A DNA stretch of 40,573 nt from CBFGTV01 sp965652145 (lineage in GTDB: Bacteria > Bacillota > Clostridia > Peptostreptococcales > Natronincolaceae). The stretch is from assembly GCA_965652145.1 (NCBI GenBank), contig CBFGTV010000030.1, forward strand, positions 1 to 40,573, written 5' to 3'. The position numbers and the translations under genes are program-made. This document shows, in pieces, positions 33,454-40,573 of this stretch. The notes below the pieces were generated by a model. That model ran no database searches. It was given only the letters and a program-made list of their open reading frames with translations, and was not told the origin of the DNA. The first letter of the stretch is position 1. The number at the start of each line of letters is the position of its first letter.

Positions 33454-34059
33454 CTACATTAATTCTGAGAGTATTTCTAGCCATAACTGATAAAATTCTT
33501 TCTTGAAATGAATACCATCTTCAGCATATAAATCTGGGTTCTCCTGTGCCAATCCCCCTATGTCTACATAGCTAACTGACAATAGGTCTGATAATTGCTT
33601 CAATATCTGGTTATATTCCGCTATTTCATCGTAACGGGGCTCTTTATCCAGCGCCTCCTGTGTTACAGGTGTAATCGACTGAAGATAGATTTTACTGTCG
33701 GGTAGTTCCTCCTTTATTTTGTTAATCAGCTCCGTTAAGTCATTTCTAAATAATTCCTTGGGGTCCTCTACAGGCATGAGAATATCAATTGATCCCAGCA
33801 TAATAAAGACTTTGTCAGGCTTCCTCTCAACTAAATCATCCAGCTCATCCAAAATAAAGCCCGCTGTCGTTCCTGCCCCAGCTATTACAGATTCTTCCGG
33901 CAGTATTTCATTAAAAACAAAGCCTTCGGTAATAGAATCTCCCATAAATACACTGTTTTCAAACGCAGCCGTAATATCTTTTTCAGTAGTTTGACTTCCA
34001 CAGGCTGTTATACCCACCAGCAAAATTCCTATTAGCAAGCTAATCATTATTTTTTTCAT
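33454..34059 (-). CDS. SGNH/GDSL-type lipoprotein
   Basis: A 201-residue lipoprotein: the signal MKKIMISLLIGILLVGIT ends at Cys20. The SGNH core follows with FMGDSITEG (Ser42), Gly in VIAGAGTTAG and the Asp181/His184 pair in EDGIHF. Block III, normally GxND, reads GSID: Ile91 replaces the Asn that helps form the oxyanion hole, so activity may be altered. It is the first gene of the acylation cassette, 33 bp before the MBOAT. It may be the extracellular O-acetyltransferase or esterase of the system. Decayed paralogue at 28,661-28,815. Confidence 0.88.
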   Translation of the reverse strand: MKKIMISLLIGILLVGITACGSQTTEKDITAAFENSVFMGDSITEGFVFNEILPEESVIAGAGTTAGFILDELDDLVERKPDKVFIMLGSIDILMPVEDPKELFRNDLTELINKIKEELPDSKIYLQSITPVTQEALDKEPRYDEIAEYNQILKQLSDLLSVSYVDIGGLAQENPDLYAEDGIHFKKEFYQLWLEILSELM

Positions 34060-34092
34060 TTACATTCCCTCTTTTCTTTATTTGATATACCA

Positions 34093-34126
34093 ATATTACA
34101 GCAGTTAAGTGCAGAACAGGTGCAGA
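34093..34126 (-). promoter_or_regulatory. Acylation-cassette promoter with 11-bp direct repeat
   Basis: On the minus strand TCTGCAC (34120-34126), four bases, TCTGCAC (34109-34115), ten bases, then -10 TAATAT (34093-34098). Direct repeats with an 11-bp period ending about 10 bp before the -10 and replacing the -35 are the layout used by PhoB/OmpR-type activators. The regulator encoded at 35,957 is of that family. The repeat and spacing persist in the decayed copy (28928-28961). Confidence 0.6.
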
Positions 34127-34155
34127 TGAGGTAAAGTTTCAATATTATTTTATTG

Positions 34156-34187
34156 CAAAATAAAAGCTATGAAGAATTCTTCATAGC
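34156..34187 (-). terminator. Terminator of the two-component operon
   Basis: GCTATGAAGAATTCTTCATAGC (34166-34187) is a perfect inverted repeat. On the minus strand it is followed by TTTTATTTTG. It lies 36 bp after the kinase stop and just ahead of the cassette promoter, so the regulator and target genes are separate transcription units. Confidence 0.75.
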
Positions 34188-34223
34188 TATTTCCTATTAA
34201 CCCATCAAATTGGTTGAAATATT

Positions 34224-35960
34224 TTATGATTGTACTGGTAATGAAAAGAAAAAGCAAACACCAGCCTCCATATTTTCCACCCCATAAATTGCATGATGAA
34301 GCTCCAGTATTTCCTTTGATATGGCAAGGCCAAGCCCCGTACCAGCTCTGGATATCCGTGCTTCGCCTCGGTAGAATTGGTTCCATATCCTTTTTCTGTC
34401 TTGATCTGATATTGGGCTGCCTTGATTTTCTACGCTGACTTTCGCCGTCTGTCCATCAGAGTCTACAGCAACTACAATTTCATGTCCGATCTCTGTATGA
34501 CGGATTGCATTGCTGAGAAAGTTACTAATCACTCGACTGATTAACCCTTTATGCCCTACCACTGTTTCAGAGGAAAGCCTTAATGTAAGGGAGAGGTTTT
34601 TTTCCTGTATTTGGTCAGCCAGCGACCTTAATACTTCGGTAATCGCTTTATCTATTTCAAATGGAGCCATTTCTGGCTGATAGGTACCAGATTCAAACTT
34701 TGCTAGATCAAGCATATTCACAACCAGCAAGTCCATCCGATGTATTTCGTCTTCCATCGCCTGAAAGTAGTGCTCCCTTTTTTCTTTTGCAATTCCGTCT
34801 TTTAGTATCGATAAGCAGCTTTTCATAACAGCCAGGGGCGTTTTTAGCTCATGGGATACCCCCGCAATAAATTCCTTCCGTGTGATTTCTAATTTCTTCT
34901 CTTTATCAAGATCCTCCTTTAGCTGACCAATATATGCTTCTATTTGGCTCGACAAGTGGTTAATATTTTGAGATAACTGCCCAATTTCATCGGAGGAGCG
35001 AACCGGCAGCTTTTCTGAAAAATCCATATTGGCTATTTTGCCTGTAATCTGATTGATGTACAGCAACGGTTTAGCAAGCCATTTAGACAAAATAAAGGCT
35101 AAAAATATGACACTTAGGAAGGAAAACACAAAAAAATAGGGATAAAATTGCTGTATAACCGATATTGCTTCATTCACCGGCTGTAAAGAGGTCATTGCAA
35201 CAACATATTCTGTCACTCCATTTTCAATAACTGGTTTGATAATGATCTTATATTCTGCAAAATTCTCTACTTCACTATATTCTTCTGTATGCTGTAGTGG
35301 CCTTGGGTGATCAGCCAGCAGGCGGGCTTGTAATTCTTTAATTTGCTCTAAAAAAAACCCTTCTCGATAAGGAAATGTAATATCCTGCCCCTCTTCAGGA
35401 AATACGGTTCTCGTTATCCTTCCCCTGATAATACCAGTTTCAAGATGACTGTAAGCCTCATCGGCATGGGGCCCATGGAGCTTATTTGCAATATTCAAGT
35501 TGACGACTCCCCTTGAAGCAGTCTGTATAAGATAGGGTATTCTTTCATCAGCTAGATTAACGGTATCAATAATGACGTCATCGCCCACCATTAACGAAGA
35601 ACGTACATCGGAAGAAAATTCTCCTTCAAAGGGATACATAGGTATTTTCATGCTGGCCTGAGGCTCACCCTTTATAGCCACTTCAATATAATAATTTTCC
35701 ACATCGTAGATACGCCCATATTGATCTAGCTTTGTAACCCAGATCTGGTTATTTTGATATAGTTTAGCCGAAGCCGTTTCTAATCCTTCCTTCTCCGCCA
35801 TATCCGAATATTCATTCATGTACATGATGAGGGCGTCGGATTTTTTTCTGATATAGTATTTTTCAAATAAGTAATTTTGGGTGATTCCAATGATTAAAAA
35901 CATCATGGAAAACAATAGTAGTATTAACACAAACCATTTAAAGACAATACTTTTTTTCAT
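34224..35960 (-). CDS. VanS-type sensor histidine kinase
   Basis: A 578-residue membrane kinase. TM1 (about 8-28), an extracellular sensor region of about 240 residues, TM2 (about 273-292), HAMP (about 293-345), HisKA with phospho-accepting His370 in GVSHELKTPLAVMK, and HATPase_c with a SNFLSNAIRHTE N box and GTGLGLAISKEILELHH. It overlaps the response-regulator stop by 4 bp (ATGA-type coupling). Position next to the acylation cassette suggests sensing of cell-envelope stress. Its 3' end was duplicated with the cassette (remnant at 29,059). Confidence 0.93.
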   Translation of the reverse strand: MKKSIVFKWFVLILLLFSMMFLIIGITQNYLFEKYYIRKKSDALIMYMNEYSDMAEKEGLETASAKLYQNNQIWVTKLDQYGRIYDVENYYIEVAIKGEPQASMKIPMYPFEGEFSSDVRSSLMVGDDVIIDTVNLADERIPYLIQTASRGVVNLNIANKLHGPHADEAYSHLETGIIRGRITRTVFPEEGQDITFPYREGFFLEQIKELQARLLADHPRPLQHTEEYSEVENFAEYKIIIKPVIENGVTEYVVAMTSLQPVNEAISVIQQFYPYFFVFSFLSVIFLAFILSKWLAKPLLYINQITGKIANMDFSEKLPVRSSDEIGQLSQNINHLSSQIEAYIGQLKEDLDKEKKLEITRKEFIAGVSHELKTPLAVMKSCLSILKDGIAKEKREHYFQAMEDEIHRMDLLVVNMLDLAKFESGTYQPEMAPFEIDKAITEVLRSLADQIQEKNLSLTLRLSSETVVGHKGLISRVISNFLSNAIRHTEIGHEIVVAVDSDGQTAKVSVENQGSPISDQDRKRIWNQFYRGEARISRAGTGLGLAISKEILELHHAIYGVENMEAGVCFFFSLPVQS

Positions 35961-36631
35961 AGTGGCTCCTCTGTGAATTTATATCCCAACCGAATGACCG
36001 TAACAATGCATTTACCTTTGTTTCCCAGCTTAGCACGTAAATTTCTAATGTGACTGTTTATTGTTTTTTCTTCGCCATAAAAATCGTAACCCCATATTTT
36101 AGTGATTAATTGTTCTCTCGTAACTACAATCTCCTTATTTTGCATTAAGCAGGCAAGAATTTCAAATTCTGTATGGGTCAAATTGATTATCTTGCCCTCT
36201 ACAGAAACAAGTCTTGATCCCATATTGATATCAATACCGGCGGCTGATATCGGTATTTTATCCATATTTCCCGAGTATTTTTCTAAAAACCGTTTCACCT
36301 TTGCCATTAAAACCTTAGGACTATATGGCTTGATCAGATAATCATCTGCCCCCAGCTCATATCCCAAAAGGGAGTCATCCTCGTCTGAACGGGCTGTCAA
36401 TATAATTATCGGGACACTGGAATTTTTTCGTATTCTGCGGCATACCGCCCAGCCATCAACCTTTGGCAGCATAATGTCTAATATAACCAGATCAACAGCA
36501 TTTGATTGAAACAGCTCTAAAGCCCTTTCTCCATCTTCTGCCTCTAATACCCGGTGTCCTTCTTCAACCAGATAATCTACGATCACTTCACGTAAAATAT
36601 TTTCATCTTCTACCACCAATATTTTTTTCAT
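35957..36631 (-). CDS. OmpR/VanR-family response regulator
   Basis: Receiver domain (about 1-115 from the preferred start) with VVEDEN acidic residues, phospho-accepting Asp52 in LVILDIMLPKVDG and Lys in DDYLIKPYSPKVL. A C-terminal winged-helix effector follows (about 125-224; LTHTEFEILACLMQN, TREQLITKIWGYDF, INSHIRNLRAKLG). The frame opens at 36643, but GGGGGT is the ribosome site of the ATG at 36631. Family members bind direct repeats with 10-11-bp period, as found before the adjacent SGNH gene. Confidence 0.93.
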   Translation of the reverse strand: MKKILVVEDENILREVIVDYLVEEGHRVLEAEDGERALELFQSNAVDLVILDIMLPKVDGWAVCRRIRKNSSVPIIILTARSDEDDSLLGYELGADDYLIKPYSPKVLMAKVKRFLEKYSGNMDKIPISAAGIDINMGSRLVSVEGKIINLTHTEFEILACLMQNKEIVVTREQLITKIWGYDFYGEEKTINSHIRNLRAKLGNKGKCIVTVIRLGYKFTEEPL

Positions 36632-36684
36632 TATACCCCCCATTTGCCCTTAAACTTTCACCATTTTTAAGGTTTTTAGTATAT

Positions 36685-37113
36685 TCATAGCTTATTCTCT
36701 AATTGTTTAAATACGACCCATCCACCTGCTATTTCAAATACAAAAAGGAACACTAACATCAATAAAACCCATTTGTCTACATTCATTAACGAACAAGTGA
36801 AGGTGAGTATTGCCAACAATAATAATGTAACCTGATACATAATTTGCCCTGATCTAGCTCTTATCATAACCTTTCTTTCGTCTTTTAAATTTATTCTTTC
36901 TTGCTCTAACCGTTTTTCATAAGCAGCTTTGTTCTGTGGCTTTGACCAATGAAAATATTTATATATCATCATGATTCCAGGCCCAGAAAAGCCACCTGCA
37001 AAGCCCGCAAAATTAGCGGTAATTCCCTTGCCTTCCATTACAGTGTACAAGACAAAGAAAACTATTCCCAGAGCCAAAAAGCCAACTCCAGTATATAACA
37101 TATCCTTTTTCAT
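36685..37113 (-). CDS. Small four-helix membrane protein, XRE partner
   Basis: A 142-residue protein with hydrophobic segments at about 7-25, 33-50, 88-108 and 113-133 and a charged middle (KPQNKAAYEKRLEQERINLK). The layout resembles DUF2178-like membrane proteins. It overlaps the upstream XRE gene by 4 bp, a common clostridial pairing. The function is unknown; such partners may modulate the regulator at the membrane. Confidence 0.75.
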   Translation of the reverse strand: MKKDMLYTGVGFLALGIVFFVLYTVMEGKGITANFAGFAGGFSGPGIMMIYKYFHWSKPQNKAAYEKRLEQERINLKDERKVMIRARSGQIMYQVTLLLLAILTFTCSLMNVDKWVLLMLVFLFVFEIAGGWVVFKQLENKL

Positions 37114-37325
37114 TTTTCTTCCTCCTCATAAATAAAAATTTCTTCAATTTTCATGTTAAAATATCGTGCTATTTTAAAGGCTAAAATAATTGAAGGATTA
37201 TACCGACCATTTTCCAATGAGCCTATTGTCTGTCTCGAAACTTCCAGAGCAGCAGCAAGCTCCTCCTGTTTAATCCCTTTTTTCTTTCGAATTTCCTCTA
37301 ATCGATTTTTCACATTATCATCCAT
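37110..37325 (-). CDS. Small XRE (Cro/CI) regulator
   Basis: A 71-residue single-domain DNA-binding protein: RKKKGIKQEELAAALEVSRQ, TIGSLENGRYNPSIILAFKI, then an acidic tail EEEEK. The helix-turn-helix is the standard one of short Cro/CI-type regulators paired with membrane proteins. ATG at 37325 follows GAAGGG. A perfect-consensus promoter lies about 35 bp upstream, and a GTAAAGTAAAC element between promoter and gene may be its own operator. Confidence 0.9.
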   Translation of the reverse strand: MDDNVKNRLEEIRKKKGIKQEELAAALEVSRQTIGSLENGRYNPSIILAFKIARYFNMKIEEIFIYEEEEK

Positions 37326-37339
37326 CCCTTCAAAACGGA

Positions 37340-37387
37340 AAGTTTACTTTACATTTTTATTATAGCTTTACCTCAGCAAAATGTCAA
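37340..37387 (-). promoter_or_regulatory. Consensus promoter of the XRE operon
   Basis: On the minus strand TTGACA (37382-37387), 17 bp, TATAAT (37359-37364): a perfect sigma-A match. Just downstream, AAAGT-AA-ACTTT (37340-37351) is an inverted repeat over the expected transcription start, suggesting repression by the encoded XRE protein. Confidence 0.75.
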
Positions 37388-37471
37388 GTACACTTTCCAT
37401 AAAAACAAATCTCCTTTGGTGGATTTAAGGAGTACCAGTTAAAATCTACATGCAGAAGGTTCTAATGATAT

Positions 37472-37497
37472 AAAAAAAGAGGGCGCTTAAGCCCCTC
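37472..37497 (-). terminator. Terminator of yaaA
   Basis: On the minus strand GAGGGGC-TTAA-GCGCCCTC (37479-37497) is followed by TTTTTTT. It lies 13 bp past the yaaA stop. Confidence 0.8.
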
Positions 37498-37510
37498 CTA
37501 TTAAAGGATT

Positions 37511-38260
37511 TTACTTCCCCTCTTTAATAAATACATATTTATTTTCATTTGATAGGGCCTCGGAAAAAACATAATTTAATCTATCGAATTGTTTAATTTC
37601 CTCTACCATCTTAATTTGTTTTTCTGCCATAAACCGTACCATTTCTCCCCTGGCCATCTTCACCTGGGTTCCCTTTTCAATAATCCTTTCTCCTGACCTT
37701 TCTCCAAAAACACAGGTAATCAATCGTATGCTGCTGTCTACATAATCTGTAATACATTTACTGTATTCTTTCGAAGCCAAATTTACAATACAGTTGCTTT
37801 CAGAAAAAAGCAGCTCAGCAAGCTTATTGTTCCAAAATTGATAAAGTGAATCAAAATCGCTCCCTTTAAGCTTTGCCTGCATTTCCAGCCTGTAGGGAAC
37901 CACCCCGTCAAAGGGCCTGAGTATTCCGTAAAAGCCAGACAAAATGCGCAAGTGTTCTTCGATGTATGAAAATTCCTGGGTGCTAAATACCCCGGGAGCC
38001 ATATACTGGTATTGAATTCCTTCAAAGGAAAGGATCGCAGGTGTTAAATTACGATACAAATCCATTTTCTGAATCCGTTCATAATTTAATAGGGCAATCT
38101 TATCATTACATTTCCAGATGGCTTTGGCTTCTTCATAGCTTAACTTTTTTATATAGGACAAAAGAATTTCCGTTTCCTTTATTTTCTTTGGAAGATGGTC
38201 ATAGCTTAAGGAGTCTGTATCTATTTTCATTTTTTTTGCAGGTGATATAATGATTCTCAT
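37511..38260 (-). CDS. yaaA: YaaA family peroxide-stress protein
   Basis: A 249-residue cytoplasmic protein of the YaaA/DUF328 family, known in E. coli to limit free iron and DNA damage during peroxide stress. The family opening MRIIISPAKKMKIDTDSL and the downstream segments FYGILRPFDGVVPYRLEMQAKL, VNLASKEYSKCI, GTQVKMARGEMVRFMAEKQI and QFDRLNYVFSEALSNEN are all present, so the protein is complete. ATG at 38260 follows GGAAAG. A single gene with its own terminator. Confidence 0.93.
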   Translation of the reverse strand: MRIIISPAKKMKIDTDSLSYDHLPKKIKETEILLSYIKKLSYEEAKAIWKCNDKIALLNYERIQKMDLYRNLTPAILSFEGIQYQYMAPGVFSTQEFSYIEEHLRILSGFYGILRPFDGVVPYRLEMQAKLKGSDFDSLYQFWNNKLAELLFSESNCIVNLASKEYSKCITDYVDSSIRLITCVFGERSGERIIEKGTQVKMARGEMVRFMAEKQIKMVEEIKQFDRLNYVFSEALSNENKYVFIKEGK

Positions 38261-38605
38261 GATGCTTTCCTTTCTACTGCCAACAACTGTTACTCAGCAG
38301 CCTTATATCATATCTATAATTAAGAATAACAGCTATTTCGATTGATCACAACATACTTTCTGTAATAAATTGAGGTGGAGCTTAGCTAAAGCCTTACCTT
38401 TTGCGGATTTTCTGGAGCCGTCTATTCAGCCTTTTAGACAATATTTTACCATACAAAAATTGCTTTATGGGGGACGGGGTATCTGTACATGACTTTCACT
38501 CCTTGATTTGATTCTGATAATTAAGTCCAACAGTTTCCGTATACTACAATAATAATATATCCTCTAATCAAATGGATACTTATCAATTAATTTTTTAGTT
38601 TAAAA
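38261..38605. other. Non-coding gap
   Basis: About 345 bp with no supported gene on either strand. It is AT-rich with a somewhat richer patch near 38370-38480 (GGTGGAGC, GGGGGACGGGG) whose short frames match nothing recognisable. No RNA gene was identified. Confidence 0.4.
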
Positions 38606-38648
38606 AAATCCTACATTTTACAATCAAGACCTGTAAAATGTAGGATTT
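38606..38648 (-). terminator. Strong terminator of the sigma-factor operon
   Basis: AAATCCTACATTTTACA (38606-38622) pairs with TGTAAAATGTAGGATTT (38632-38648): a perfect 17-bp stem with a 9-nt loop, followed on the minus strand by TTTTTAAAC. It probably once belonged to the truncated gene at 38,647-38,760, whose stop overlaps the stem. Confidence 0.85.
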
Positions 38649-38760
38649 AATTCTCTTTATGACCCACTTTGGGTAATCGTGGTGTTTTTAAAGGGGTATC
38701 GTAAAGGCTTACATCACGACTGATCATATTTTTTATCGCTGCGATGGCCTGCCCTGCTGT
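38647..38760 (-). pseudogene. Tail of an unidentified truncated gene
   Basis: On the minus strand an open frame of 38 codons reads TAGQAIAAIKNMISRDVSLY then DTPLKTPRLPKVGHKEN and stops at 38647. It has no start codon and is preceded directly by an in-frame TAA, five bases after the DUF4179 gene ends. The composition is protein-like and it is followed by a strong terminator, so it looks like the C-terminus of a gene whose front was deleted. I do not recognise the family. Confidence 0.5.
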
Positions 38761-38767
38761 TTATCTA

Positions 38768-39835
38768 TTATTCTTTTAAAAATACTGTAAATGTCTCTCC
38801 CACCTGTTTATAATCATTGCTCATTCGCCCGCTTTCTTCAGGTAGTTTAGCTGCATATGGCGTTAAAGTAATCGATGTAATTTCATCGGGAAAATCTTTG
38901 TATAAATTCTGATATTTAAACACTAAATCTTCATTTGATTTGCTGCTTAAATAAAAGTTTACTTCATTTCCTAAATTATCATATCCTCTTAATTCAATTT
39001 GATAAAAGACATCGGATTTTCCTTTTACCTTTCCTAGTATCTTTTGATTAACTGGATTGTATCTAAGTTCTTCTAATACGTAGCTTTGTTGATCTAGGTC
39101 GAAGGAATAATCTAATGGCAACACATGAGTATCTGCCATTAATTCACTACCATCTGCTGTGAATTCAAATATCCATTTTCCTTTCACTTTTCCTTCTACT
39201 ATATCATCAGATTTAGTTGTAAAATAATTTAAATCATTAAAAACAATTTTCATATCGATATTTTCTTCAGTGTCAATCCCTACCGCATCAACATAATAGG
39301 TGTCAAGAAACATTGTTTCTGAATCATCAATTTTTCCATAACTACCTGTCATACCATAATTTTTTAGTTTTTTCCCATTAATATATATATCATAATCAAA
39401 GCTAAACCCATCTACAGGCTTATTAGTATTGACAATTGTACAAAAAATCAGCTCGTCTTTATCGATAATGACATCGGTTAATTTGATTTCTACTCCATCA
39501 TGCTCTACTATTTGGTTAACTACATTTCTATAGGGTTCAATATTTCTTTCAATACCCAGTGCCTTCCCCATCGAATAAGTCACTTCTGAAATCGTTGATT
39601 TAGTAGCAGCATAAACATTTTTCCCCAAACTTGTTTGGCTAAATATGCCTACACTTAATACTACAGCGGCACCAATTGCAGCGATTCTTTTATAATCAAA
39701 TTTTTTATTTCTGCTTTTTCTAAAGCGCTCCTTAATTTTTTGCTTTTCTATATCCGTCAATTGCTCTTTTTCGTAATCATTTATATTAAATTCTATTTGA
39801 TTTAAAAGCTCATAAATGTTTTTAGAATTATTCAT
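38768..39835 (-). CDS. DUF4179 anti-sigma-like membrane protein
   Basis: The frame reaches a TTG at 39853, but GGGAGG serves the ATG at 39835, giving 355 residues. A cytoplasmic N-terminus of about 50 residues (IYELLNQIEFNINDYEKEQL) is followed by one membrane helix (about 51-66, IAAIGAAVVLSVGIFS) and an extracellular DUF4179 region (ATKSTISEVTYSMGKALGIE, VNQIVEHDGVEIKLTDVIID) with a further beta-rich domain to the end. This is the layout of anti-sigma factors paired with ECF-like sigmas. It overlaps the sigma stop by 8 bp (ATGAATAA), so it is translationally coupled. Confidence 0.9.
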   Translation of the reverse strand: MNNSKNIYELLNQIEFNINDYEKEQLTDIEKQKIKERFRKSRNKKFDYKRIAAIGAAVVLSVGIFSQTSLGKNVYAATKSTISEVTYSMGKALGIERNIEPYRNVVNQIVEHDGVEIKLTDVIIDKDELIFCTIVNTNKPVDGFSFDYDIYINGKKLKNYGMTGSYGKIDDSETMFLDTYYVDAVGIDTEENIDMKIVFNDLNYFTTKSDDIVEGKVKGKWIFEFTADGSELMADTHVLPLDYSFDLDQQSYVLEELRYNPVNQKILGKVKGKSDVFYQIELRGYDNLGNEVNFYLSSKSNEDLVFKYQNLYKDFPDEITSITLTPYAAKLPEESGRMSNDYKQVGETFTVFLKE

Positions 39836-40400
39836 TTCCGTAGCCTCCCTCAATATTAACCATTTTACGCAGTTTCTTTTTAGCCCTAGAAAGTCTATTG
39901 TAAAGAATAGGCTTACTGAGTCCTGTATATTCAGATATTTCTTCTATATTGCTATACTCAAAATATAGTTTTTGAAAAATTATAGCATCCTCCTCTGATA
40001 AACTCTGTATCATTTTCTTTAGTTCTCTGTTTGTTTCTTCTTTTAAAATTTCCATAAGAGAATGATCTTCCACAGGTATTTTTAAATCTTCTATATTCTC
40101 ATTATCTAAATCCTTTAAATATTTTCTTACATAATCAATCGACTTATATTTTGCTATTCCACCTATCCAATTCTTAAAGCTGGATTTTTTAGGATCGTAA
40201 TAGTAAATATTCTCCCAAATAGCAAGAATACAATCGTTCATACATTCTTCATAAAAGTTCATCAGATGGGAAAGATGTTTCCTTAAAACAGTCTTGAGGA
40301 TCCAAGCATAATGATCAACGACATATTCTAAAGCCCTTTCATTCCCTCTCTTCATTTGATCAATGAAATTTTCCTCTGTTATTTTCAATATGTTACTCAC
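39828..40400 (-). CDS. ECF-like RNA polymerase sigma factor
   Basis: A 190-residue sigma-70-family factor with region 2 (about 15-95; ALEYVVDHYAWILKTVLRKH, ECMNDCILAIWENIYYYDP, FKNWIGGIAKYKSIDYVRKY) and region 4 (about 125-182; SEEDAIIFQKLYFEYSNIEE, ISEYTGLSKPILYNRLSRAK). Region 3 is absent, as in ECF sigmas. It is co-transcribed with the DUF4179 membrane protein, which probably holds it inactive. The signal and regulon are unknown. ATG at 40400 follows GGTAGGTGAG. Confidence 0.93.
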   Translation of the reverse strand: MSNILKITEENFIDQMKRGNERALEYVVDHYAWILKTVLRKHLSHLMNFYEECMNDCILAIWENIYYYDPKKSSFKNWIGGIAKYKSIDYVRKYLKDLDNENIEDLKIPVEDHSLMEILKEETNRELKKMIQSLSEEDAIIFQKLYFEYSNIEEISEYTGLSKPILYNRLSRAKKKLRKMVNIEGGYGNE

Positions 40401-40417
40401 CTACCTTCTAACTGCCT

Positions 40418-40448
40418 TCTACATGTAGAGATTAATGGGTAATTACCC
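40418..40448. promoter_or_regulatory. Two palindromes upstream of the sigma gene
   Basis: TCTACATGTAGA (40418-40429) and GGGTAATTACCC (40437-40448) are perfect 12-bp palindromes in the leader region 18-48 bp before the sigma start. They may bind a regulator of this operon. No clear -35/-10 pair was recognised. Confidence 0.35.
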
Positions 40449-40520
40449 TTTCACTTAATATTTCGTAGGAAAGGAGTAAAATCTATCAATATTTTTAATA
40501 AAATAACACTAATGCGGTAT

Positions 40521-40573
40521 TAGGGCGTGTCTGAAAACCCACTCAAGGGCATCTTTCACCGCTTTTTTGTCCC
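40521..40573. repeat. Second copy of the 160-bp repeat, cut by the window edge
   Basis: TAGGGCGTGTCTGAAAACCC and the following CACTCAAGGG, CATCTTTCACCGC and TTGTCCC match 800-852 with one substitution and one or two extra T. It has the same orientation as the first copy. Only the first 53 bases are visible; whether the rest is the short element or a full insertion sequence with transposase cannot be seen. Confidence 0.8.

Noticed and set aside
1..40573. CRISPR arrays, tRNA and rRNA genes
   Set aside because: No regularly spaced direct repeats and no tRNA or rRNA sequences were recognised on either strand.

Overview
The window reads as chromosomal DNA of an anaerobic, spore-forming, low-GC Firmicute of the class Clostridia. 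The grounds are strong GGAGG-type ribosome sites, consensus TTGACA-N17-TATAAT promoters, VanRS-like and YesMN-like two-component systems, DUF4179 and DUF4358 proteins and a sigma-K-like promoter. An Alkaliphilus/Natronincola-like relative is possible, but the species is a guess. By eye, positions 1 to about 14,800 are richer in G+C than the rest.

Layout. (1) 1-3,622: L-arabinose genes on the minus strand, araR > araA > araB. araB runs off the left edge, and a 160-bp repeat with inverted ends sits between araA and araB. AraR-type operators lie before araA and before araR. (2) 3,661-14,918: a xylose/xylo-oligosaccharide block on the minus strand: YesM/YesN-like two-component system > sugar-binding lipoprotein > two permeases > GH43 beta-xylosidase > xylA > xylB > DUF624 membrane protein, ending at a hairpin. 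No ATPase subunit is encoded; CUT1 importers often borrow a shared MsmX-type ATPase. (3) 15,035-20,480: a tyrosine-rich cupin behind a sigma-K-like promoter, a TetR-controlled ABC exporter (FtsX-type permease) with twin operators on its promoter, and a membrane zincin (DUF3267). (4) 20,563-27,223: a chemoreceptor, a secreted protein with six NlpC/P60-like repeats of which only one keeps the catalytic residues, a frameshifted small gene, and a metallo-beta-lactamase-fold hydrolase. (5) 27,379-28,247: a methyltransferase with a consensus promoter.

(6) 28,250-36,631: the most unusual part. A VanRS-type two-component system is followed by a surface-acylation cassette: SGNH lipoprotein > MBOAT acyltransferase > DHHW-family protein > DUF4358 protein with two SGNH domains. 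Beyond it lies a decayed second copy of the histidine-kinase end, promoter, SGNH gene and MBOAT gene, fused by a deletion. An 11-bp-period direct repeat ahead of the SGNH promoter survives in both copies and is a good candidate site for the response regulator. The last gene carries a frameshift between its lipoprotein signal and its body, and its second SGNH domain has lost the catalytic Ser and Asp.

(7) 36,685-40,573: an XRE regulator with a small membrane protein, yaaA, a truncated gene tail, an ECF-like sigma factor with its DUF4179 partner, and the start of a second copy of the 160-bp repeat at the right edge.

How it works together: arabinose and xylose units released from plant xylan would be sensed by AraR and the YesMN-like pair, imported, cleaved by the beta-xylosidase and isomerised and phosphorylated into the pentose phosphate pathway. 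The right half is dominated by cell-envelope functions (O-acylation, peptidoglycan hydrolysis, export, envelope signalling).
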